33,954 nucleotides of DNA from Bacteroidales bacterium UBA4230 (GTDB taxonomy: Bacteria; Bacteroidota; Bacteroidia; Bacteroidales; UBA932): assembly GCA_002395605.1 (NCBI GenBank), contig DGXO01000016.1, forward strand, positions 606-34,559. The letters are read 5' to 3'. The stretch's first letter is position 1, and each line of letters starts with the position of its first letter. The translations under genes and the position numbers were made by a program. The notes below the pieces were generated by a model. That model did no database searches and had not been told where the DNA came from. It worked only from the letters and a program-made list of their open reading frames with translations. Positions 1-8,208 of this stretch are shown piece by piece.

Positions 1-897
1 AATGCCCACGCCCTTGGAGCGGATAAGGCGCACAACTTGCTCGATCTTGTCCGTGAGAGCCTTGGAAGTGCCCTCAAACAGCATGTGGGCTTCGTCGAAG
101 AAGAACACAAGCTTAGGAAGATCCATCTCTCCAACCTCCGGAAGGGTGGCGTAAAGCTCAGAGAGCAGCCACAGGAGGAAGGTGGAATAAAGCTTAGGCT
201 GAAGCATGAGGCGGTCTGCGGCCAGCACATTCATGATGCCCTTTCCGCCCTCGCATTGCAGGAGGTCATAGATGTCAAAGTCCGGTTCCCCGAAGAATTT
301 GTCCGCGCCCTGGTTCTCAAGGGCAAGGAGGGCCCTCTGGATAGCGCCAACCGAGGCCGAAGACACATTGCCGTACTTTGTGGTGTACTCCGCGGCGTTC
401 TGCCCCACGAAGTTGAGCATGGCCCGAAGGTCCTTGAGGTCAATGAGAAGAAGCCCGTTGTCGTCTGCGATCCTGAAAACTATATTGAGGACACCGGTCT
501 GGGTTTCGTTGAGGTCCATCAGGCGCCCCAGCATCTCCGGGCCCATACGCGAAATGGTGGAACGCATGGGATGTCCCTGCTCTCCGTAAACGTCAAAAAA
601 GCGCACGGGGCAGCTCTGGAACTGGGGATTCTCTATGCCGAACTCCGGCAGTCTCTTCTCAATGAACCCGGACAGCCGCCCAGCCTGCGAAATACCGCTG
701 AGGTCCCCCTTCATGTCGGCCATGAAGCAGGGCACGCCCGCCTGGCAGAAGGTTTCGGCGAGGACCTGAAGGGTGACGGTTTTACCTGTGCCGGTGGCTC
801 CGGCTATGAGTCCGTGGCGGCAAGCCATTTTGCCCTCTATGGAGATGGGGCCGTTGGAAGAATGGGCTACATAAAGCCCGCGCTGACTGTCAAGCAT
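1..897 (-). CDS. HerA-type ATPase, DUF853/YjgR family (3' part missing)
   Basis: The first 299 codons are present; the C-terminal part lies beyond the window. The ATG at 897 is the first start after an in-frame stop at 907-909. Residues 33-40 form a Walker A loop (GATGTGKT), and a Walker B strand (LVFFFDEAH) lies near residues 262-271. The opening stretch, with LYVAHSSNGP and MACRHGLIAG, is typical of the DUF853 helicase-like ATPases. Known HerA relatives are ring ATPases that move or process DNA, but the cellular role of the YjgR branch is unclear. It lies 35 bases downstream of the serine hydrolase on the same strand, so it may be the last gene of that operon. Family assignment is firm; function is not. 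Confidence 0.85.
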   Translation of the reverse strand, partial: MLDSQRGLYVAHSSNGPISIEGKMACRHGLIAGATGTGKTVTLQVLAETFCQAGVPCFMADMKGDLSGISQAGRLSGFIEKRLPEFGIENPQFQSCPVRFFDVYGEQGHPMRSTISRMGPEMLGRLMDLNETQTGVLNIVFRIADDNGLLLIDLKDLRAMLNFVGQNAAEYTTKYGNVSSASVGAIQRALLALENQGADKFFGEPDFDIYDLLQCEGGKGIMNVLAADRLMLQPKLYSTFLLWLLSELYATLPEVGEMDLPKLVFFFDEAHMLFEGTSKALTDKIEQVVRLIRSKGVGI

Positions 898-932
898 AAA
901 AGAAAACTAAATTTCCGCTAATATAGCAAAAA

Positions 933-2177
933 TTATTCAGAGAATAAATCCCTCACCGGAAGCTGGGATGAAAAACGCCTCCTGAGATTCTTCACAAGAT
1001 GGGAAGTGTTGCGGCTGAATTTGGAGCCCCTCCAGGCCGAAGTATTGGAGATGAGCACCCAGCACTCACCGTCCGGGAAAACCTTTATAAGGGCCGAAGT
1101 CCCTGAAAATGAGCCCGTCCGCGTCCATTCACCGTCCTTAGTGTCCACCCAGCCAAGGGAAAAGGTGTCGTCGTCGTACCAGGTGGTCATCTTGCGCACA
1201 GAATCCGGTGAAAGGATGTCCTCCACAACGCCAAAGCCATCGGCCGAAGATACCACGCGGGCAAGTTCCACGGCCGAACACGCCCATGCTCCAGCCCCCT
1301 TGAGGGAAGTGACATCGTTGCCGCCGTAGCACTTTTCAACGCCGGCGTACTTGCCATCGAACGAGGTTACAAGTTCGGCATCCGGCTGCATGAAATACAT
1401 GGACTCTCCGGGGTGCCTGTCCTTGAGGTAATTCCCCGCTATCCTGAATCCGTGGCAGCCGCAGGGCTCAAACACCTCCCGCTGCATAAAGGCATCGTAG
1501 GGCATCCCGGACGCCTTTTCAATCACAAGGGAGAGAAGGAGATACCCGAAGTTGGAGTACTGCTGCCAGGTCCCTGGCACAAAGGCAAGCGGACGGCGGA
1601 GCTCCGAGCGCACAAGTTCTTCGGCAGAAGGATGATACCCCGTGAACATTACATCCGCTCCCCTGTAATGGAAGCCTCCCTGATGCCTCAGGAGATGCTC
1701 CACGGTAATGAGGTAGTAGTTGTCGTCGCGGATGACGGAGTCGAATTCATTCAGAATTCCATACGGGCCGAAGACAGGGGTGTCCAGATGCAGTTTCCCC
1801 TCTTCCTCCAGCCTCATTATGCCTATTGCGGTTAGAAGCTTTGACACCGACGCCACCCTCATGATGGTGCCTGGAGTCATTGGATCCGTTTGGCCGGCCT
1901 TTCCGTATCCGCGGGCGTAAATGAGTGAATCATTGCGCGTTACGGCAATGGAAACGCCTTTGAGGGCCCAGTAACGCATGAAACTGTCCACAACATGGTC
2001 CATTGCCGGAAGCTCCGACAGCTCATTTGTAATGCTCTTGTTATAGTCTGTGAATGCCACTGACGGCGAAACCGGTTCCGCCGCCGCGGCAGGCTTTTTT
2101 GCGGAGAAAATGAGCACGGCGCTGACGGCGGCAACCGCCAGCGGGACAATTATGCTTATGAGGCCACGCCGGCTCAC
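933..2177 (-). CDS. Serine hydrolase, beta-lactamase class C/PBP-like, membrane-anchored or exported
   Basis: 414 residues. It starts at GTG 2177, which overlaps the stop of the kinase-like gene by four bases; no nearby ATG would keep the N-terminal hydrophobic segment (residues 6-25), a signal peptide or anchor. The class C pattern is clear: SVSK at 110-113 supplies the nucleophile Ser110 and Lys113, and YSN lies at 207-209. The family (PF00144) includes D-amino-acid peptidases, esterases and beta-lactamases, all acting through a serine acyl-enzyme, here probably in the periplasm. The substrate cannot be read from sequence. True AmpC activity is unlikely from context, as the gene sits in a housekeeping chain with no ampR nearby. 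Confidence 0.88.
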   Translation of the reverse strand: MSRRGLISIIVPLAVAAVSAVLIFSAKKPAAAAEPVSPSVAFTDYNKSITNELSELPAMDHVVDSFMRYWALKGVSIAVTRNDSLIYARGYGKAGQTDPMTPGTIMRVASVSKLLTAIGIMRLEEEGKLHLDTPVFGPYGILNEFDSVIRDDNYYLITVEHLLRHQGGFHYRGADVMFTGYHPSAEELVRSELRRPLAFVPGTWQQYSNFGYLLLSLVIEKASGMPYDAFMQREVFEPCGCHGFRIAGNYLKDRHPGESMYFMQPDAELVTSFDGKYAGVEKCYGGNDVTSLKGAGAWACSAVELARVVSSADGFGVVEDILSPDSVRKMTTWYDDDTFSLGWVDTKDGEWTRTGSFSGTSALIKVFPDGECWVLISNTSAWRGSKFSRNTSHLVKNLRRRFSSQLPVRDLFSE

Positions 2178-2785
2178 TTTCCTATGAGCCCGGCCTTCCT
2201 GCCGAAATCAATGATAAAGTCTGCGGTGCCCTCAATTCCAAGCACGGAGCTGTCTACGCAAAGATGATAGTTGGAGCCGCTGCCCCAAGCGCCCATGGTG
2301 TAGTAGTTATAGTAGGTTTCCCTGATGCGGTCTTTCTTCTTTATGAGCTTCAGGGCCTCTTCCTCCGTGAGTCCTTCGCTTTTCATGATTCGGCCCGCAC
2401 GGTATTCTACGGGGCCGCCCACAAATACATTGAGGCAATGGAGATCCCTGAGGATATAGTCGGCGCAACGGCCGATGATTACGGCGTCCCCTTTCTCACC
2501 AATGGAGCGGATGATGTCGCTTTGCACCTTGAAAAGGACGTCGTCGTTCATGTAGGTATTGTCCAGATAACTCATTCGGCCGGAAGTGAAGAAACTGGAA
2601 ATGGAGAAGATGCTCCTCTTCTTTTCACCGCCCTCGAAGATGGACGGAGAATAGCCGTTTTCCTGAGCCGCCTTGGAAATGAGCTCGTTGTCATAGAAAG
2701 GGATTCCAAGCTTTTCCGCAACGGCCTGGCCCACATAGCCGCCTCCGCTGCCGAAGGAACGGCCAACATTGATGATGGTATTCAT
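2174..2785 (-). CDS. Cytidylate kinase-like family protein
   Basis: 203 residues, matching the Cytidylate_kin2 family (PF13189) common in Bacteroidetes and Firmicutes. The N-terminus carries a P-loop-like turn, GRSFGSGGGYVG (residues 8-19), followed by the family pattern of IPFYD and a later IIGRCADYIL segment. Proteins of this type resemble nucleoside monophosphate kinases but usually coexist with a true Cmk, and their substrate is not established. It overlaps the MATE stop (2782-2785) and the serine hydrolase start (2174-2177) by four bases each, suggesting translational coupling. No signal peptide; cytoplasmic. Confidence 0.82.
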   Translation of the reverse strand: MNTIINVGRSFGSGGGYVGQAVAEKLGIPFYDNELISKAAQENGYSPSIFEGGEKKRSIFSISSFFTSGRMSYLDNTYMNDDVLFKVQSDIIRSIGEKGDAVIIGRCADYILRDLHCLNVFVGGPVEYRAGRIMKSEGLTEEEALKLIKKKDRIRETYYNYYTMGAWGSGSNYHLCVDSSVLGIEGTADFIIDFGRKAGLIGK

Positions 2786-4176
2786 AACTGGCTTCCAAGT
2801 ATTGACGGATCTTCTCCGTCCTGAAGTTTACCTAACTTTACAATAAGATTGACGGCAAGTATACCGGTGACCACTGACGCAATGGTATCGGCGATGGGGA
2901 AACTGTACCATACTCCGGTTTCGCTCTCAAGGAGGGCGGGCAGGATGTAGATACAGGGAAGAAGGAACAGAAGCTGCCTGGAAAGGGACAGGAAAATGGA
3001 TTTCCTGACCATTCCAAGGCACTGGAACAGATTGGTTGTAACCATCTGGAACCCAACGATAGGGAATGCCAAATTCATCATCCTGAGGCCCCTCACGGCC
3101 TTTTCTTCAAGGACGGGGTCATTGGTGAAGATGCTCACGGCGGCGTCCGGGAAAAACTCCGACACTATAAAACCGACTACGGTTACAATAGTGGCCCACA
3201 TGGCAGTTTTAAGGTACACCTCGCGGACGCGTGAATACTGCCTTGCGCCAAAGTTATAACCCGCAATGGGCTGCATTCCCTGGTTGAACCCCATTATTAT
3301 CATCACAAAGAGGAAGGAAATGCGGTTAACGATGCCGTAAGCTCCAAGGGTAAGGTCTCCGCCCCATTTCACAAGCTGCTGGTTAATGAAAAGAACCACT
3401 ATGCAGCTGGCAAGGTTCATGAGGAAAGGTCCCATGCCTATTGCAAGGGAATCCCCCGCTATCTTCCAGTCTATCCTGAATATCTTCAAGGAACGGGGCA
3501 GGTGAAGGAAACGGTCCTGGTCCAGGAAATACCAAAGGGTATAGCCAAGGGCCATGCACTGGCAAAGGACGGTGGCAATGGCCGCGCCCTTGATTCCAAG
3601 GCCCAGCGTATAAATGAATATGGGGTCCAGAATGGCGTTGGATGTAACCGTAAACAGGGTAAGTCCCATGGCCAGCTTAGGGTTGCCGGAAGAGCGCACA
3701 ATGGAATTGAGGCCGAAGTACAGGTGCGTTACGGCATTGCCCAGGGCGATATATGTCATGTAATCCCGGGCATACGGGAGCGTGGCGTCAGACGCCCCGA
3801 AGAAGCGAAGGATGGGATCCATCCACACAAGGGACACAATGGTGAAAATGACGCCCGTTATGATATTCAGGGTGACGTCGTTGCAAAGGACCTTCCCGGC
3901 ACTCTTGTAGTTTTTCTGGCCCAGAAGAACGGAAATCATGGTGGCGGCTCCAACGCCCACAAGGGTGCCGAAAGCCGTGGAGATGTTCATGAGGGGGAAG
4001 GTGACGGCAAGGCCGGACATGGACAGGGACCCTACATCGGGAATATGGCCGATGAAGATGCTGTCCACCATGTTGTACAGCGACGACGCTGTCATGGCAA
4101 TGATACCCGGGACGGCGTACTGCCTGATGAGGGCCCCTACGGGCTTTGTGCCCAGTTCTGTGGGAGCGCTACTCAT
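2782..4176 (-). CDS. MATE family efflux transporter
   Basis: 464 residues with about twelve hydrophobic segments in two similar halves, the usual MATE size and layout. The opening (IRQYAVPGIIAMTASSLYN then MVDSIFIGH) is a recognisable MATE signature, and the Q-G-M-Q-P-I-A-G-Y-N-F-G-A pattern after mid-protein is typical of the second half. Members export drugs or metabolites from the cytoplasm using a sodium or proton gradient; the substrate here is unknown. It overlaps the upstream FKBP lipoprotein by eight bases and the downstream kinase-like gene by four, so it is expressed within this operon. Confidence 0.93.
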   Translation of the reverse strand: MSSAPTELGTKPVGALIRQYAVPGIIAMTASSLYNMVDSIFIGHIPDVGSLSMSGLAVTFPLMNISTAFGTLVGVGAATMISVLLGQKNYKSAGKVLCNDVTLNIITGVIFTIVSLVWMDPILRFFGASDATLPYARDYMTYIALGNAVTHLYFGLNSIVRSSGNPKLAMGLTLFTVTSNAILDPIFIYTLGLGIKGAAIATVLCQCMALGYTLWYFLDQDRFLHLPRSLKIFRIDWKIAGDSLAIGMGPFLMNLASCIVVLFINQQLVKWGGDLTLGAYGIVNRISFLFVMIIMGFNQGMQPIAGYNFGARQYSRVREVYLKTAMWATIVTVVGFIVSEFFPDAAVSIFTNDPVLEEKAVRGLRMMNLAFPIVGFQMVTTNLFQCLGMVRKSIFLSLSRQLLFLLPCIYILPALLESETGVWYSFPIADTIASVVTGILAVNLIVKLGKLQDGEDPSILGSQL

Positions 4177-5209
4177 CCTTCTTCAGTTCCAGTTCAAAGA
4201 TAAGGGGGCAGTACGGAGGGATTACGCTGCCGCTTCCGGTGGCGGCGTATCCAAGGTCCGAGACAAAAAGGACGGTGGCCTTCTGGCCGGCCCAGTGCAT
4301 CTTGTAAAGCCCGGCCTTGAACCCTTCTATAAGGGAAGAGGTGCCGCCCATGGATATGGAAGAGTACTCCTTGGAGAACTTCACGGAAGAGGCCTCATAG
4401 GTTCTTTCCTTCACATAAAGGCCTTCCTTCAGGGCAACCTCCTGACTATTGGTGTCAAAGGCCTGCCCGTCCAGACGGCGCCCGGTGTAAATAAGATCCA
4501 GGGTGGCGTCATCGGCCCTCTTGTCCTCCTCCTTGAAGGAAGTGGTGTCGGAGACAAAGTAGAAGGTGCCGCCGGCCTGGTCGGTCTTGTAGGTGGTGCT
4601 TTCCTGGGACGCCCCGTAATGGGCCGTGACATATTCCCTGAGCTCAGTGATTTCCTGCACGGAGATATCCTGGCACTGGCCCTCGAAGGTAATCTCATAG
4701 ATAAGGTGAGTGGAACTTGTGCAGGCGTCCAGGTACTCCTTCATTGTGCCGAAACGGCTTGTGGTGGCAAGCCAGGCAGGCATGATGGCAGTGCGTTTGC
4801 CGCCAACCTTCATACCTTCCAGAAGATACTGAAGGCCGGCATAGCCCTTGCCTTCGGCGGTATTGAAATACCGGGGGCCGTAATAGTTGTAGCTCTTGTA
4901 GCTATCCTGGTCCAGCTGCTTCTCAATGTCTTCCTCCGTGGATGAGAGGATTTCGCCGCCAAAAGAGCGGATGGTGCAGCGGAGATAGGCGAAGGAGGCA
5001 TCCTTGTCACGGTCTGCGCCGGTTCCGGGGGTGTCGGAGAGGATGTACATTCCCCATTGGTCCGGCTGAATGGTGGGATACTCCGTGCTCATGAAAAGGT
5101 CCAGGTACTCCTTGGCCTGGGCTCCGGTGCTTTCGGTGACCTGCTGGGCGCAGCCTGAGAGAACTGCCGCAGCTGCTGCGGGAATAAGTATTCTAAGTAT
5201 TTTATTCAT
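4169..5209 (-). CDS. Lipoprotein with two FKBP-type peptidyl-prolyl isomerase domains
   Basis: 346 residues. A lipoprotein signal ends in LSGC, with the lipidated cysteine at residue 20. Two FKBP-like segments follow, roughly residues 60-180 and 220-345. The second is the better preserved: LIYTGRRLDGQAFD, IEGFKAGLYKMHWAGQ and IPPYCPLIFELEL correspond to the FKBP core. The first is more divergent. FKBP lipoproteins in Bacteroidetes are thought to assist folding of envelope proteins, as with the gliding protein GldI, but catalysis is not guaranteed. It overlaps the next FKBP gene by eight bases, and the two look like a functional pair. Confidence 0.82.
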   Translation of the reverse strand: MNKILRILIPAAAAAVLSGCAQQVTESTGAQAKEYLDLFMSTEYPTIQPDQWGMYILSDTPGTGADRDKDASFAYLRCTIRSFGGEILSSTEEDIEKQLDQDSYKSYNYYGPRYFNTAEGKGYAGLQYLLEGMKVGGKRTAIMPAWLATTSRFGTMKEYLDACTSSTHLIYEITFEGQCQDISVQEITELREYVTAHYGASQESTTYKTDQAGGTFYFVSDTTSFKEEDKRADDATLDLIYTGRRLDGQAFDTNSQEVALKEGLYVKERTYEASSVKFSKEYSSISMGGTSSLIEGFKAGLYKMHWAGQKATVLFVSDLGYAATGSGSVIPPYCPLIFELELKKDE

Positions 5210-5753
5210 TATCTATGCTTTCAATCCAAATGTGATAGACCAGTGCCGATTTTGCAGGAATCGTGCCGTTCTCCTTGTTTCCGTAGCCATATTCGCCGGT
5301 AAAGAGCACATAGCATTCGTCCTGAGGCTGAACCCCGTGAAGCCCAAGCCTGAGGCCCTCCACAAGGTTTTTGTCAAGCGTGATGGTGACGGGAGCGAAA
5401 ACCGTGGTGTCTGAAAGCACCCATCCGGCAGATACGGCTATGTCTTTACGGGAGGTCTCAACAAGATTTGAGGCCGACACCGACGCCCCCGAAAGGATGT
5501 AGGAGGCATACTCCATGGTGACGCGGCCGCCGTAATCCAGGGAATCCCTCTCCGTATCCAGGGTATCCTTCAGGGTAAGACGCCAGGCGCCGCCGTTTTG
5601 CACCAGCGTAGCCGTGGTATCGGCCTTCATCTGGGCGGTTACAAAGTTATCGATGAAGGTGGCCTGTCTGTCATAGGTTGTCTTGAGGGACTGCTTTGTA
5701 CAGGCCCACACCACCATTGACAACAATGCTATTATGAGTATGGTCTTTCTCAT
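5202..5753 (-). CDS. Small FKBP-type peptidyl-prolyl isomerase-like lipoprotein
   Basis: 183 residues. The signal peptide ends in VVWAC, with the lipidated cysteine at residue 18. The C-terminal half fits a single FKBP fold: GGRVTMEYASYILSG, LVEGLRLGLHGVQPQDEC and IPAKSALVYHIWIESI align with the FKBP strands and the loop over the active site. Several aromatic pocket residues expected in an active isomerase are not obvious, so it may act as a chaperone rather than a catalyst. It starts four bases inside the end of the nrnA-like gene and overlaps the second FKBP lipoprotein by eight bases. Confidence 0.75.
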   Translation of the reverse strand: MRKTILIIALLSMVVWACTKQSLKTTYDRQATFIDNFVTAQMKADTTATLVQNGGAWRLTLKDTLDTERDSLDYGGRVTMEYASYILSGASVSASNLVETSRKDIAVSAGWVLSDTTVFAPVTITLDKNLVEGLRLGLHGVQPQDECYVLFTGEYGYGNKENGTIPAKSALVYHIWIESIDNE

Positions 5754-6754
5754 TGCAATACACTCAGGAGGGCTTTTTTCACGTATTCTTCAAGGCTTTC
5801 CCCGCCAAGGTCCTTCCCGGGGAAGAGTTTTCCGCCGGCCGCATTCTCATGACCGCCGCCGTTAAAGAAATTCATTGCGCACTGCTGGGCGCTTGTGCCT
5901 TTCTTGGAGCGCAGGGAAACGCGGAAATGGTCTCCTTCTTCGGCCTCCTTCAGAAGAAGGGAGATCCTCACATTCTTAATGGCAAGGGGAACGTTCACAA
6001 GGCCTTCCGTCTCTCCTTCCTTGATGCCGAACCTGTGCTGGATTTCCTTGGTGAGTATCATGTAGGCGGCGCCCTCCGGGAGGATCACAAGACCCTCGTT
6101 TTGCATGTAGCCCATGAGGCGCACCCTGTTTTCCCGGTAACTCTGGTAAATCTTACGGAGGATGGCGTCACGGTCTATGCCGGCAGCGATGAGCTCCGAC
6201 GCCATGGTGAACGTGGTGGGGAAAACGGAGTTGGCAAAGTTGTTGGTGTCCGTGGTCATTCCCGTAAGGAGGGCCTCCCCTATCTCACGGTCCTTGAGGT
6301 CCCAGCCCATTGCCTTGAGTATCCAGAAAGTGAGTTCCGAGGCCGATGAAATCTCCGGCGTGGAGAACACAAGGTTGAAGCTCCGGGAATCTGGGTTCAG
6401 ATGATGGTCTATGAGGACCTTCGGGGCCGAAGATGCGCCGAGGGCTTCCGACAGGGCTTCCGTCCTTGAAAATGCGTTGCAGTCCATTAGGATCACGAGG
6501 TCTGCCGCGCAGGTTTCCCCCCAGAGATACTTAAGGGAAGGATTCAAGGTGAAAGAGAGGTTCTCCGGAGCGGCATCCGGGAACATGCAGGTGACATCCT
6601 TCCCCAGTTCCCTGTGAAGGTAAAGGGCAAGGGCGGTAACGCAGCCAAGGGCGTCCCCGTCCGGGTGGACGTGGCCGGCAAGGGCTACGGACCGGGCTTT
6701 TTCAAGCATGGTCCGGAACTGCCGTATTTTCCCTGAACTGACTGTCTCTGTCAT
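5750..6754 (-). CDS. nrnA: DHH/DHHA1 phosphoesterase, NrnA-like oligoribonuclease/pAp phosphatase
   Basis: 334 residues, the normal length for NrnA. The DHH metal motifs are intact: GHVHPDGDALG at 27-37 (His28, Asp32, Asp34), Asp91 in LILMDCN, and IDHH at 115-118. The C-terminal DHHA1 domain ends with the FNGGGHENAAGG substrate loop. Known NrnA enzymes degrade short RNA oligonucleotides from the 5' end and remove the 3' phosphate from pAp, using manganese in the cytoplasm. It is the first gene of the minus-strand chain and has a TAnnTTTG promoter element just upstream. The symbol is assigned by family; related DHH enzymes can prefer cyclic dinucleotides. Confidence 0.85.
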   Translation of the reverse strand: MTETVSSGKIRQFRTMLEKARSVALAGHVHPDGDALGCVTALALYLHRELGKDVTCMFPDAAPENLSFTLNPSLKYLWGETCAADLVILMDCNAFSRTEALSEALGASSAPKVLIDHHLNPDSRSFNLVFSTPEISSASELTFWILKAMGWDLKDREIGEALLTGMTTDTNNFANSVFPTTFTMASELIAAGIDRDAILRKIYQSYRENRVRLMGYMQNEGLVILPEGAAYMILTKEIQHRFGIKEGETEGLVNVPLAIKNVRISLLLKEAEEGDHFRVSLRSKKGTSAQQCAMNFFNGGGHENAAGGKLFPGKDLGGESLEEYVKKALLSVLQ

Positions 6755-6774
6755 GCCTTGTATGTTTGCACCCG

Positions 6775-6782
6775 CAAATTTA
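6775..6782 (-). promoter_or_regulatory. -7 element for the nrnA operon
   Basis: On the minus strand the bases read TAAATTTG followed by C, a perfect match to the Bacteroidetes -7 consensus TAnnTTTG. It ends 20 bases before the nrnA start codon at 6754, giving a very short leader. I do not see a good -33 TTG at the usual spacing. Confidence 0.5.
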
Positions 6783-6792
6783 CAAAAGATTA

Positions 6793-6823
6793 TTGCTTTT
6801 GAGAAACCTTTTTTTTAACTTTG
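6793..6823 (+). promoter_or_regulatory. Promoter for the 6858 gene (TTG-N20-TAACTTTG)
   Basis: TTG at 6793-6795 and TAACTTTG at 6816-6823 are separated by 20 bases, a full match to the Bacteroidetes primary sigma factor consensus. The start codon at 6858 lies 34 bases beyond the -7 box. It is back to back with the nrnA promoter. Confidence 0.7.
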
Positions 6824-6857
6824 CGAGAAGTTTTGATAATTGTAAAACACTAAAATA

Positions 6858-7559
6858 ATGAGTAAATCACTAAAAATCGCCCTCGAGGTTGTTCTTGCAG
6901 CCCTTATCGTTTTCCTTGTATGGGTTACCGTAAAGAGCATCCAGAAGCCCGTGGAATTCAACAATGAGGTTGCCGCCCGTTCACAGGTGGCCATCCAGCG
7001 TCTCAAGGACATCCGTACCCTTCAGGTAGCATTCAAGAGTGAAAACGGCCGTTTCAGCCCTACCGTAGATTCCCTCAAGCTCTTCTACAATGAAGGCAAG
7101 ATGAACATCATCATGCAAATCGGCTCCAACGACGACTCCATCGCAGTTGCAAACACAGAGGCCATCAAGAAGGCAAACCGCAGGCTCAAACCCGCAGAGC
7201 TCACTGCAAAGCTCCAGGAAGCCTACAACAACGGCCAGAAGGTTGTGTTCTCCACCGTTACCGCTATTCCCGTAAAGGACACCCTCTTCAACAACCGTCC
7301 GGATTTCTCAATTGACTCCCTCAAATATATCCCGTTCTCCGGTGGCCAGGAGGTTCAGATGGAAGCAACCATCAAAACTGTTTCCGGTGTCCAGGTTCCC
7401 CTCTTCGAGGCCCGCATGCCCTACAGGGCTCTTTGCAAGGGTCTTGACAACCAGCTCCGCATCAACCTTGACGCAGATCGCAAGGACCAGAACAAATACG
7501 AAGGCCTTCAGGTTGGCAGCATAACCGCTCCTAACAACAATGCCGGTAACTGGGAGTAA
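6858..7559 (+). CDS. Conserved membrane-anchored hypothetical protein
   Basis: 233 residues with one N-terminal transmembrane segment (about residues 7-25) and a hydrophilic remainder, presumably periplasmic. The segment after the anchor, with RSQVAIQRLKDIRTLQVAFKS then ENGRFSPTVDSL, resembles the N-terminal helix of pilin-like or secretion pseudopilin proteins, but I see no prepilin peptidase site. Proteins of this kind often precede DUF3822 and rsmD in Bacteroidales, as here. The full promoter at 6793-6823 and the hairpin terminator just past the stop suggest it is expressed more strongly than the genes downstream. Function unknown. Confidence 0.85.
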   Translation: MSKSLKIALEVVLAALIVFLVWVTVKSIQKPVEFNNEVAARSQVAIQRLKDIRTLQVAFKSENGRFSPTVDSLKLFYNEGKMNIIMQIGSNDDSIAVANTEAIKKANRRLKPAELTAKLQEAYNNGQKVVFSTVTAIPVKDTLFNNRPDFSIDSLKYIPFSGGQEVQMEATIKTVSGVQVPLFEARMPYRALCKGLDNQLRINLDADRKDQNKYEGLQVGSITAPNNNAGNWE

Positions 7560-8208
7560 TAGCACCTCAGAAATATCCATCCAGGTTTCCCTGGGTGGAT
7601 TTTCTTTTGACCGGTCGCCCTGGATTGGCGCAGAGAAAGTATTCACTACCCCTGAGTTCCAACGCAGATACTCAGGGGTAGATATTTCCCTTCTCACGCC
7701 CAAGGTGGCCCTGGTTCCGGAACCTTTCTTCAATCCGGCTTCGGCCCGCGAGGCCCTGGAGGAAGTGGTGGCCCTGGATCCTCAGGATGTTGTGGAATAC
7801 GTTTCCGTGCCATCCCTGGCGTCTGTCCTTGTATACTCCAATTCCATTGGGGAATCCCTCTCCAAAGTGCTTGCAAACACGGTACTTCCCACCTCCGGAG
7901 AGCCCGTGAAAGTGCTTCCGGAAATGTACTATATGTTAAAGGAGCTGGACTCTTTGAGGGAGTACAACAAGATTGTGGCTTCTTGGGCCGACGGCTGGCT
8001 CCACCTTGTCATTGCACAAGGGAAGAGCCTGTCACTTGCAAATACGTTCCCGGCCCAGGATTTCACCACTGCAGAATACTTCCTCTTCCTATCCATGAAA
8101 CGGCTCCAGCTAAACCCGGAGGTATCCACGGTGTGCTTCCGCACTCCCCTCACCCCGGAGGCCGAAATGTCACTTTACCGTTACTTCAAGTCGGTTTCCC
8201 GCATATGA
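7540..8208 (+). CDS. DUF3822 family protein
   Basis: 222 residues. It resembles the DUF3822 family of Bacteroidetes, which sits immediately before rsmD, as it does here (four-base ATGA overlap at 8205-8208). The beginning, ISIQVSLGGFSFDRS, matches the way these proteins start, so the ATG at 7540, inside the end of the previous gene, is plausible. The fold may be actin/hexokinase-like, judging from the family's two-lobed strand pattern, but no catalytic residues stand out. A strong terminator-like hairpin falls inside codons 12-23 (see separate entry), which probably reduces its expression relative to the upstream gene. No signal peptide. Confidence 0.8.
   Translation: MPVTGSNSTSEISIQVSLGGFSFDRSPWIGAEKVFTTPEFQRRYSGVDISLLTPKVALVPEPFFNPASAREALEEVVALDPQDVVEYVSVPSLASVLVYSNSIGESLSKVLANTVLPTSGEPVKVLPEMYYMLKELDSLREYNKIVASWADGWLHLVIAQGKSLSLANTFPAQDFTTAEYFLFLSMKRLQLNPEVSTVCFRTPLTPEAEMSLYRYFKSVSRI
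7575..7608 (+). terminator. Intrinsic terminator-like hairpin inside the start of the DUF3822 gene
   Basis: ATCCATCCAGG (7575-7585) pairs with CCTGGGTGGAT (7590-7600) around a TTTC loop, an 11-pair stem with one T-G wobble, followed directly by TTTCTTTT (7601-7608). It begins 16 bases after the stop of the 6858 gene but lies within the downstream coding sequence, so it may act as a partial terminator or attenuator. Confidence 0.65.

Noticed and set aside
37..921. 294-codon open frame on the plus strand
   Set aside because: It is antisense to the HerA-type ATPase, whose Walker motifs and family pattern are on the minus strand; the plus-strand translation has no recognisable features.
980..992. 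Possible second copy of the GTCATTCTGA-type repeat (AGATTCTTCAC)
   Set aside because: Only 11 bases match and they lie in the coding sequence of the serine hydrolase; the rest of the repeat is absent.
933..2177. AmpC-type antibiotic resistance beta-lactamase
   Set aside because: SxxK and YxN are shared by many non-lactamase serine hydrolases, and the gene sits in a housekeeping operon.
3938..4945. 335-codon open frame on the plus strand
   Set aside because: Antisense to the MATE and FKBP genes; no signal or domain pattern.
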